Below, piece by piece: positions 14,301 to 21,631 of a stretch of 36,698 bases of DNA. The stretch is from contig JAEUVS010000079.1 in the NCBI GenBank assembly GCA_016786745.1, positions 1 to 36,698 on the forward strand. The letters are read 5' to 3'. A program made the translations under genes and the position numbers. The stretch's first letter is position 1; each line of letters starts with the position of its first letter. Under the pieces are notes generated by a model. That model did no database searches. It saw only the letters and a program-made list of their open reading frames with translations, and was not told where the DNA came from. The stretch is from Chitinophagaceae bacterium (GTDB lineage: Bacteria; Bacteroidota; Bacteroidia; Chitinophagales; Chitinophagaceae).

Positions 14301-16514
14301 ATGATTCGTTTATCCCTCCTGTGGGCGCTGGCTTTTTGCAGCCCCCTGCTCTCTATTTCCCAATTTAAAATGCCCGCTTCAAAGGAAGCCGGCAAAAACG
14401 TGGTTCCGGTATCCAAACCCGGCAGCTATGCTCAGCCGGGAACAACATACATGCTGGTGAACGATATAAGCAGTCCACAAACCGCCATCTTCCTGGGTAA
14501 GGATGTTACCCTCGACCTGAATGGTCACACTATTCGTTATGCGGATGGAAACTATGAGCACATCAGAAATAAAGGGTTTGAAGAAGGTACAACCGGCTGG
14601 GATTTGTCGAAAGCGCCGGGCGCAAATGTGGTGAACACACGCGAGGTACATGTGTTTATCGGCGACAAAATATTAAGCCTGAAAAAAGGCGACGAAATCA
14701 CTTCGTCGTATGTAAACCTTCCACTGGGCAACCGGTCTTACTTCGCGATGTGCGGCGTAACAGGATTCGATTACCATGCAATGAATGCAGACCTGAAGAA
14801 CCAGATGAAAGTGAGCATTTATGTGGAAGATGAAAATGGAAAAGAAGTAACGCTTGTTACCGAATATAAAGATACCACCATGCAGTCGAGTCCATTGATC
14901 CGTGAAGCTCCTGAATTGGGTGGTGGTTTTCTTTACGCACACCTGAACAAAATACCCGCGGGAAAATATCGGGTGCGCGTAAAAGCGGAGACAGATTGCC
15001 TTGTAGATGAAATTGACATTCGTCCCGCTATGGATGCGGGTATAGGTATTGTGAGCAGCACGTCGGCGATGGGAAGCTATTACCACCTCGCAAACTGCGG
15101 CCACAGAACAGCATTTTTCGATTACACAGCCGATGTAAAAAATGGAACGCCCATAAGCGGTATTCCTGTGGTAAATGGAACAGGCACCATCACCATAAAA
15201 AATGGAACGATTGAAAACGCCACGGAAGGAATTCTTTCATGGGGCATTCAATCTACGGCGAATGATGTTCGGATCATACTTGATAATGTAAAGATTAAAA
15301 CTGCCGGCATAAATTCAGTGGCGCTCGAAATTCCTCAAGCCACAATTGTTAACTGCAGGTTCGAGGTTGACAACCCTTTTATCATTAACCGGCACTGCAG
15401 TTTTAGCGCGGCCAACATTACGGGTCGCGAACCGTCTGAAATTTCTTACTCAGAATTTATAGGCGGGCAGGGATGTCTCTTCACACACGGCAGAAAAACA
15501 AATATTCATCACAACCTGTTTGTCAACAGGCAAACGGTTACGAATCATTACAGCGTTGCCATAAACGGTGAAGCATCAAGAGTTTTTGAAAATATTATCG
15601 AGCCCGAAATGGGCTCAGGTATATGGCCATCGCAGAATTGCGAAATATTCAACAACACTATTCGAATCAAAACGTCGCCGCCTACATGCGAATACGGACA
15701 TGAAGAATACAGCGTAAATGCGATAAGGATGGCGGATTATCACCGCAAGCCGGGAGCGCCGGACGGCACTTTCGGCAACAAAGTGTACAACAATAAAATT
15801 TACATTACCGCTAACGATTTCCCCGATGCTCATCCGGGCTATATACCGATGGCCTTCGGGGTCTTTTACAGTGTTGCAGGAGGAGAGGACGATGTATTCG
15901 GAAATGACATTGTGATCGAGAAAACAAATCCGAATTCAAAAACTATTTCAACAGGACTTTACATCTGCGGCGGCGCCGAAAGCCTCGGTGGTAACTTCTA
16001 CAATAACCGAATAACGTCGAATGTGCCTGGCATTTGGGTCGCCACAATGTATGGAGGCGCGGGCAACACGAAAATATTCAACAATACCCTGGTCAAATCG
16101 GCTAACGCCTCCGACACTTACAAACCTTTTCGGATGGGATGGGCAGCCAGAGATGTTTGCGTTGCAAAAAATATCCAGTTGAAGTCGAACAAATTCGAAG
16201 GATCAAAATTTGATATTGATATTGACGGGAAAGAAAACAGCTTTAATGTTTACTGGACATTGAATATAAAAGTGCTCGGCAAAGCATCTGCACCTGTTAA
16301 AAACAGGGAGATAAAAATATCCGACAAAACGGGCCAGGTGGTGTTAACAAAGCCAACCGACGAGAATGGAACGTTAGCTGCGGAGCTGCTTCAATTCAGC
16401 GCTGATGGAGAAACAAAAAAATTCAGCGCTCCCTATACTATATCGATCGGAAAACAGAAGATAGTGACAGACTTAACAGAAAACACTGACCTCGTTATCC
16501 ACATCAAAAAATAA
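14301..16514 (+). CDS. Secreted right-handed parallel beta-helix protein (copy A)
   Basis: The 737-residue protein has a signal peptide (about 1-21, ending LLSISQ). Residues 45-85 hold FLGKDVTLDLNG and TIRYADG, the entry to a pectate-lyase-like helix, interrupted by a probable carbohydrate-binding beta-sandwich (about 88-235; GFEEGTTGWDLS, PAGKYRVRVKAETDCL). The helix proper (about 290-640) repeats N-rich turns such as VENIIEP, IFNNTIRI, VYNNKIYI and FYNNRIT. A strictly conserved patch, SPPTCEYGHEEYS near 457-469, is shared with the paralogue at 25278 and may line the active groove. The C-terminal 90 residues look like an immunoglobulin-type sandwich (DKTGQVVLTKPTDENGT). Such helices are usually lyases, hydrolases or epimerases of acidic or acetylated glycans; I cannot name the reaction. 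It is followed 4 bp later by the oxidase gene. Confidence 0.75.
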   Translation: MIRLSLLWALAFCSPLLSISQFKMPASKEAGKNVVPVSKPGSYAQPGTTYMLVNDISSPQTAIFLGKDVTLDLNGHTIRYADGNYEHIRNKGFEEGTTGWDLSKAPGANVVNTREVHVFIGDKILSLKKGDEITSSYVNLPLGNRSYFAMCGVTGFDYHAMNADLKNQMKVSIYVEDENGKEVTLVTEYKDTTMQSSPLIREAPELGGGFLYAHLNKIPAGKYRVRVKAETDCLVDEIDIRPAMDAGIGIVSSTSAMGSYYHLANCGHRTAFFDYTADVKNGTPISGIPVVNGTGTITIKNGTIENATEGILSWGIQSTANDVRIILDNVKIKTAGINSVALEIPQATIVNCRFEVDNPFIINRHCSFSAANITGREPSEISYSEFIGGQGCLFTHGRKTNIHHNLFVNRQTVTNHYSVAINGEASRVFENIIEPEMGSGIWPSQNCEIFNNTIRIKTSPPTCEYGHEEYSVNAIRMADYHRKPGAPDGTFGNKVYNNKIYITANDFPDAHPGYIPMAFGVFYSVAGGEDDVFGNDIVIEKTNPNSKTISTGLYICGGAESLGGNFYNNRITSNVPGIWVATMYGGAGNTKIFNNTLVKSANASDTYKPFRMGWAARDVCVAKNIQLKSNKFEGSKFDIDIDGKENSFNVYWTLNIKVLGKASAPVKNREIKISDKTGQVVLTKPTDENGTLAAELLQFSADGETKKFSAPYTISIGKQKIVTDLTENTDLVIHIKK

Positions 16515-16518
16515 GTGC

Positions 16519-17802
16519 ATGAACAAATCACACGGGGACAAAGAAATGCCCAGGCGAAAGATGATAAAGTATGGAGTTCAGAGCGCGGCATTAACGCTGA
16601 TTGGCAACGCAGCCGCCTCGTCAATAACAGCAGAACCTGTAAAAAGAATTTCGCGGAAAACAAAAAGTGGAAAGGTTGTCGTTATCGGTGCGGGGGCGTT
16701 TGGTGGCTGGACAGCGCTCTTTCTTCAGCGAAAAGGATACGATGTTACGCTGATCGATCAATTCGGACCAGGTAATAATCAATCGAGCTCAGGTGGTGAA
16801 ACCCGCGTCATCAGGGCATTTTATGGCAGTCAGCAGGTGTACTTCGATCTCACATTGAGAGCGCTCGACCTGTGGAAGGAAAATGAAAAGTTGATGAAGA
16901 AAAAAGTTCTTTATCAGAACGGGTTGCTTGTTTTTGTACCGCAGGAAAAAGATCCTTCAGTAGAGGCATCCATCCCTATGTATAAGAATGCGGGGTTAAC
17001 ATTTGAGAAGGTCAGTCCCGCAGATGCCGCTAAACACTGGCCACAGGTAAATACAAAAGACCTGGATCACGTGATGTACGATAAAACCGCAGGTTATTTG
17101 TTATCAAGGGAAGCGTGCCAGGAAGTTTGCGGGCTGTTTGTAAAGGAAGGAGGAACATTTTTGCAGCAAAGGGTAGCAAGCTATAAAACGGACTCGGGAA
17201 AGTGTATTGAAGTTTCTTTACCAGGTGGAACGAAAGTCGGTGGCGACGAGTTTGTTTTCGCTGTGGGCCCATGGATGATCCGGCTGTTTCCTGAATTGTC
17301 GAAAAAAATAAGGGTGACGCGACAGGTTGTGTTTTATTTCGCGCCTCCCGACGGTGAATCCGACCTCATAGAAAACAAACTACCCTGCTGGTTTAACATC
17401 AACCAGAAAGGAATTGTTGACCTTTACGGAATTCCGGGCAACGAGCACCGCGGATTTAAAGCTGCCGGCGAACTGACCGACATGATCAATGATAAATTCG
17501 ATACGTACGACAGGTATTACAACCCCGGGGAATTGAAATTCGTCCAGGATATTGTTGCAAACAGGTTTCCGAAAATGAAAGGCCGCCCGCTTATAGAACA
17601 CCGCGTGTGCCAGTACACCGAAACGCCCGACAGCGACTTCATCCTCGACCGCCATCCTGAGACTAAAAATATCTGGGTAATGGGCGGAGGATCGGGTCAT
17701 GGTTATAAAATGGGGCCCTCAATGGGAGAACTTGCATCACAAATTGTGGCCGGTGAGAAGGAAATTCATCCCACATTTGCGCTCGAACGGTTACTAAAAT
17801 AA
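16519..17802 (+). CDS. Exported FAD-dependent amine oxidase of the monomeric sarcosine oxidase family
   Basis: The 427-residue protein carries a twin-arginine-like signal (PRRKMIKYG at 11-19 followed by a hydrophobic stretch), so it is probably moved folded to the periplasm. The FAD-binding Rossmann motif VVVIGAGAFGGW lies at 53-64, followed by ETRVIRAFYG at 94-103, matching the TRIIR segment of sarcosine oxidases. HRVCQYTETPDSDFILDRHP at 361-380 matches the monomeric sarcosine oxidase segment whose cysteine binds FAD covalently; here that is Cys364. GGGSGHGYKMGP closes the flavin site. Family reactions oxidise secondary amines (N-methyl amino acids, fructosyl amino acids) to imines, giving hydrogen peroxide. 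Neighbours suggest an amino-sugar or amine-bearing glycan component as substrate. Met10 could be an alternative start. The gene lies 4 bp after the beta-helix gene and 5 bp before the esterase gene. Confidence 0.8.
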   Translation: MNKSHGDKEMPRRKMIKYGVQSAALTLIGNAAASSITAEPVKRISRKTKSGKVVVIGAGAFGGWTALFLQRKGYDVTLIDQFGPGNNQSSSGGETRVIRAFYGSQQVYFDLTLRALDLWKENEKLMKKKVLYQNGLLVFVPQEKDPSVEASIPMYKNAGLTFEKVSPADAAKHWPQVNTKDLDHVMYDKTAGYLLSREACQEVCGLFVKEGGTFLQQRVASYKTDSGKCIEVSLPGGTKVGGDEFVFAVGPWMIRLFPELSKKIRVTRQVVFYFAPPDGESDLIENKLPCWFNINQKGIVDLYGIPGNEHRGFKAAGELTDMINDKFDTYDRYYNPGELKFVQDIVANRFPKMKGRPLIEHRVCQYTETPDSDFILDRHPETKNIWVMGGGSGHGYKMGPSMGELASQIVAGEKEIHPTFALERLLK

Positions 17803-17807
17803 CTATC

Positions 17808-18674
17808 ATGAAATATTATCTGCTGATAGCCCTCTGCATTGGCTATGGAAGTTTAACTGCACAGGTCAACGACGACTCGGTTAAAGTAGGCGCTCATTTC
17901 AGAACTTTTCATTTCATTGAACCCAAAGAAATGAAGAAAGGCGCGGCAGTGGTTTTTGTGGTTCATGGTTCAGGAGGTGATGGTTACGGAATGATGGAAC
18001 GCTCGAAAAAGTTACAGGAAAAAATAAAAGGTGAGAATGTTTTCCTGGTATTTCCCGACGGTTACAAACGTTTCTGGAACGAATGCAGGAAAGCCTCTCC
18101 CGCACCGGCTAATATCGAGAATATTGATGATGTCGGATTTTTTAGCGAGATGATTAACTACTTCGTAAAAAAATTCAGCGCCAACCGCCAGCAGATATTT
18201 GTGGTGGGCACTTCCGGGGGCGGGCACATGGTGTACAAACTGGCTATGGAGTCACCGGAGAACTTCAAAGCATTCACTGCTATCGTCGCTAACGTGCCTG
18301 ACACCGATAACCTCGATTGTGCACCTAAAAATATTGCGGTATCGATCATGATTATAAATGGAACAAAGGATGCCATCAATCCTTATAACGGGGGACCGGT
18401 AATACTATCTGATAAAGTTAACATGGGAAATGTTCTTTCTACCGACCGGACGTTCAGCTATTGGGCGAAACTAGCCGGCTATAACGGGAACCCCACAGAA
18501 GCGAAACTTCCTGACACTGATCCTTCGGATGGAAAAACGATCGAGAAGTATGTGTACAGCGAAAAAGGAAAACCGGAAGTGATTCTATTAAAAGTGATCA
18601 ATGGCGTTCATGGTTATCCAAATGATATTGATGTTCACCTCGAAGCATGGGAATTTTTTAAACGCCACATGTAG
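17808..18674 (+). CDS. Secreted alpha/beta-hydrolase esterase (LpqC / polyhydroxybutyrate-depolymerase-like)
   Basis: The 288-residue protein has a signal peptide (MKYYLLIALCIGYGSLTAQ). Catalytic marks: VVHGSGGDG at 51-59 (oxyanion strand), GTSGGG with nucleophile Ser136, NGTKDAINPY with Asp188, and NGVHGYP with His268. The general form matches LpqC-type and feruloyl/acetyl-xylan esterases, which remove ester groups from plant or microbial polymers. It ends the operon begun by the DeoR regulator at 13453, after the beta-helix protein and the FAD oxidase, with only 5 bp to the latter. A second, larger esterase lies at 30313, so the target glycan is probably acylated. The stop lies 3 bp from the end of the convergent cytochrome gene. 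Confidence 0.82.
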   Translation: MKYYLLIALCIGYGSLTAQVNDDSVKVGAHFRTFHFIEPKEMKKGAAVVFVVHGSGGDGYGMMERSKKLQEKIKGENVFLVFPDGYKRFWNECRKASPAPANIENIDDVGFFSEMINYFVKKFSANRQQIFVVGTSGGGHMVYKLAMESPENFKAFTAIVANVPDTDNLDCAPKNIAVSIMIINGTKDAINPYNGGPVILSDKVNMGNVLSTDRTFSYWAKLAGYNGNPTEAKLPDTDPSDGKTIEKYVYSEKGKPEVILLKVINGVHGYPNDIDVHLEAWEFFKRHM

Positions 18675-18677
18675 CGA

Positions 18678-20108
18678 TTAATTACTGCTCGCTACTTTCA
18701 CAACAACTGTATCACTGGATAGCGTGGGAACTTCGTAATTGCCAGTTTCAATTTTGATTTCCGGCAATGCGCTTATAAGCTCTTTACATTCTGAGGCGAC
18801 TATTTTAGTTCTATAAGCATACACATCGCGCAGTTCTTTTAATTCTTTTAAATGCGACAGTCCGCCTGATGTAACATTTGTTCCCACTATATTCAGGTAC
18901 TGCAATTTTTTGTTCGACTGGAGTTCAGCAATTCCCTTATCCGAAACAGCAGTGTGTTCAATGCTCAGGCGCGTAAGGTTGGGCAACTGTTTTATAGCCG
19001 CCATTTTATCATCACTCAAATCTGTAAAACCCATTTTCAGCCAGGTCAACTGTTTCTTCAATGGTAAAAGCAAATTCAAATCTTCGCTGGTAACAGAACT
19101 ATGTGTTACAAAATTCGCCAGCAGGTAGTTACTTTCTTTTGCAACAGGCAATACAATAATTCCCTGCTCCTTCAGCTTTTCCAGCGCTGCCAGTGGCGCC
19201 GGTTCAACCGGTTCTGTGGGCACAATAACTTTCGTCATCTTTAGCTCCGGCACTTCCTGCAGTGCAAGAAGGGTTGGCTTCAGGCTTTCGGGCTGCGACA
19301 TATCTTTTACTTTCTTACTGAAATCAGCGCCTTCACCGATCCACCAGCGAACCAGGTTGATTTGGCTCTCGGTAGGCTGTGGTTTTTCGCGCGGCGGCAT
19401 ATGATCGTCGTTGTCAATCGGCAGCAACATTCGTTTGATCATTTCGCTTTCGTCTGCCTGGTGCGCTGCGATTACTTTGCCATCTTCACCGCCTTTCATG
19501 ATACTAACGCTGTCGTCCAGCCGAAGTTTTCCTTTTTGTTTGCCGGGACCATGACACGAATAGCACCTCGTTTGAAGAATGGGTTGAACGATATCGCGGT
19601 AGGCAACGGCTTCCTGTACATCGGGCAGCGGTTTTATAACGACGCTGCCTGTATTATTGTCACTGAAGATATCTGCAAACGGTTCCGACAAATAATCTGA
19701 CCCGTGCGTAAGCATTCCACCAAGGTGCCCGGTGATCATTATAAGTACAAATAAAATAGCAGGCAGAAACCGTATTTGCTGCGCCAGCCGTATTTTTCTC
19801 TCTTTCAGATATAACACGACAGACACTATAGCCACCGAAATGCCCATCCACATGTGCCAGCTGACAATATCGTTGCTGTAGTCATCACTCAGCGATAACA
19901 GGTAACCGGAAATACACGCTGCAATCGCCGAGATCATGCCACACAACAATAAAAACGGCACAGGCGCATAAAACGATTTATACTTTTCCCTGCCGGCCAG
20001 CCATTGAAGCAGCAACGCGATCAATAAAATCCCTATCGGCAAATGCACCAGTATGGGATGAAAATGACCGAAAAATTGTGTGATCGATAAAAACACGCTG
20101 CTTTGCAA
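18678..20108 (-). CDS. Inner-membrane DUF2231-like / c-type cytochrome protein with C-terminal leucine-rich repeats
   Basis: The 476-residue protein starts with four membrane segments (about 18-36, 50-72, 85-101, 114-131) containing conserved histidines in FGHFHPILVHLP, SWHMWMG and ITGHLGGMLTHG, a DUF2231-like pattern that may bind heme b. A periplasmic Planctomycete-type cytochrome c domain follows with CYSCH at 182-186 (RCYSCHGPGKQKG) and DDHMPPREKP at 234-243, where Met may be the sixth heme ligand. The last 130 residues are leucine-rich repeats (LTRLSIEHTAVSDKGIAEL). It probably passes electrons between the partners encoded just upstream and the respiratory chain. It begins 5 bp after the DUF1501 stop and is the last gene of the seven-gene minus-strand run. 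Confidence 0.75.
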   Translation of the reverse strand: MQSSVFLSITQFFGHFHPILVHLPIGILLIALLLQWLAGREKYKSFYAPVPFLLLCGMISAIAACISGYLLSLSDDYSNDIVSWHMWMGISVAIVSVVLYLKERKIRLAQQIRFLPAILFVLIMITGHLGGMLTHGSDYLSEPFADIFSDNNTGSVVIKPLPDVQEAVAYRDIVQPILQTRCYSCHGPGKQKGKLRLDDSVSIMKGGEDGKVIAAHQADESEMIKRMLLPIDNDDHMPPREKPQPTESQINLVRWWIGEGADFSKKVKDMSQPESLKPTLLALQEVPELKMTKVIVPTEPVEPAPLAALEKLKEQGIIVLPVAKESNYLLANFVTHSSVTSEDLNLLLPLKKQLTWLKMGFTDLSDDKMAAIKQLPNLTRLSIEHTAVSDKGIAELQSNKKLQYLNIVGTNVTSGGLSHLKELKELRDVYAYRTKIVASECKELISALPEIKIETGNYEVPTLSSDTVVVKVASSN

Positions 20109-20113
20109 TTTTA

Positions 20114-21631
20114 TTAGCCAATAATTTCACTGATAACTCTTCCGCGGGTATCCGTTAATCTGAAGGGTCTGCCCTGGAATGGATAAGTAAAGTGTTCGTG
20201 ATCGAATCCGAGTTGGTGAAGTATGGTGGCCTGTATGTCGAAGGGTTCTACTTTTCCACTTGCCGCGCTATAGCCGATCTCATCGGTTTCCCCGTAGCTT
20301 CCTCCCCTTTTAATTCCACCACCTGCCATCCACATCGTGAACGCTTCGGTATGGTGATCTCTTCCTTTAAACGGCATCTTCTTCCCTTCCCTGTTCTCAA
20401 GCATCGGCGTGCGTCCGAATTCTCCTCCCCACACTACTAACGTTTCATCGAGTAGTCCGCGTTGCTTAAGATCGAGTATGAGTGCGGTGATACATTTATC
20501 AACCTGGCGGCACTTATTAATAAAACCAACATCGAGCGCGCCGTCGGAGCTTGCGCCATGACTATCCCATCCCCAATCAAATAACTGAACAAACCGCACG
20601 CCCTTTTCGACGAGCTTCCTGGCCAGCAACACATTATTGGCAAAACTTTCTCTGCCGGGTTTGGTGCCATACATCTCATGAATATAATCGGGTTCATTCT
20701 TTATATCCATTACATCAGGTACCGAAATCTGCATTTTGTACGCCATTTCGTATTGTGAAATGCGTGATAATATTTCCGGATCATTAAAAGTTTTATACTG
20801 TTCCTGGTTCGCAACGTTGATCGCGTCTATTGATGCTTTTCTCAAATCCCTGTCCATACCCTCGGGATCTTTTATAAATAAGACAGGATCGCCAACACTG
20901 CGGCATTGAACGCCCTGGTAAACACTTGGAAGGAAGCCACTGCCCCACACACTTTTTCCTGCGTCAGGGTTTTGTCCGCCCGAAGTAAGCACAACAAAAC
21001 CGGGCAAGTTCTGATTGTCGGTACCCAACCCATATGTTACCCATGAACCCAGGCTTGGCCTGCCGAGCCTCGCCGAGCCGGTATGCATCATTAACTGCGC
21101 AGGAGCATGATTGAATTGGTCGGTAGTAACCGCTTTTAGAAAACTGAGCTCGTCAACAATCGTACTCAGGTGCGGCAAACGTTCGCTCACCCACGCCCTG
21201 CTTTCGCCGTGTTGCTGAAATTTCGCCTGCGCCCCCAACATTTTAGGAACACCACGAATAAATGCGAAACGTTTTCCTTCGAGAAGAGATTTTGGACAAT
21301 CCTGTCCATCCATCTTCATCAATTCCGGTTTATAGTCGAACAGCTCGAGTTGCGACGGCGCTCCCGCCATGTGCAAATAAATTACGCTTCGCGCCTGCCC
21401 CGCGAAATGCGGTACCTTCGGCATAAGAGGATGCGCAGGATCGAACGAAACCTCGTTTGCAGGTGAACCGCTTCTGCATCCGAATAACGAACCCAGTGCC
21501 AATGCACCCAGGCCCATCGCACTCTCTTTTAGAAAATGGCGCCTCGTATGAAGCTCCAGCACCCGCTGCCTGGCTTCGTTATACAATTGCTGGTTGAATA
21601 CTTCTTTCCTTGTCATAGGCTGGTATTTCAA
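20114..21631 (-). CDS. DUF1501-family Tat-exported lipoprotein
   Basis: The 505-residue protein has a twin-arginine signal with lipobox: TRRHFLKESAMGLGALALG leads to SLFGC with Cys52, so it should be a folded, lipid-anchored periplasmic or surface protein. DUF1501 (alkaline-phosphatase/sulfatase clan by fold) marks include YLHMAGAPSQLELFD, LFDWGWDSHGA, VVWGGEFGRTP and GRDHHTEAFTMWMAGGG, which carry the Asp/His residues expected of a metal site. No reaction is established for the family to my knowledge. DUF1501 genes regularly pair with PSCyt1/DUF1549/DUF1553 genes in Planctomycetes and Bacteroidota, as here, where the start overlaps the cytochrome gene stop by 4 bp (ATGA). The pair probably forms one oxidative or hydrolytic unit. 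Confidence 0.85.
   Translation of the reverse strand: MKYQPMTRKEVFNQQLYNEARQRVLELHTRRHFLKESAMGLGALALGSLFGCRSGSPANEVSFDPAHPLMPKVPHFAGQARSVIYLHMAGAPSQLELFDYKPELMKMDGQDCPKSLLEGKRFAFIRGVPKMLGAQAKFQQHGESRAWVSERLPHLSTIVDELSFLKAVTTDQFNHAPAQLMMHTGSARLGRPSLGSWVTYGLGTDNQNLPGFVVLTSGGQNPDAGKSVWGSGFLPSVYQGVQCRSVGDPVLFIKDPEGMDRDLRKASIDAINVANQEQYKTFNDPEILSRISQYEMAYKMQISVPDVMDIKNEPDYIHEMYGTKPGRESFANNVLLARKLVEKGVRFVQLFDWGWDSHGASSDGALDVGFINKCRQVDKCITALILDLKQRGLLDETLVVWGGEFGRTPMLENREGKKMPFKGRDHHTEAFTMWMAGGGIKRGGSYGETDEIGYSAASGKVEPFDIQATILHQLGFDHEHFTYPFQGRPFRLTDTRGRVISEIIG

Noticed and set aside
20114..21631. Annotation of the DUF1501 protein as a sulfatase
   Set aside because: It lacks the C/S-x-P-x-R sulfatase signature, and no formylglycine-generating partner is present; only the general clan relation holds.
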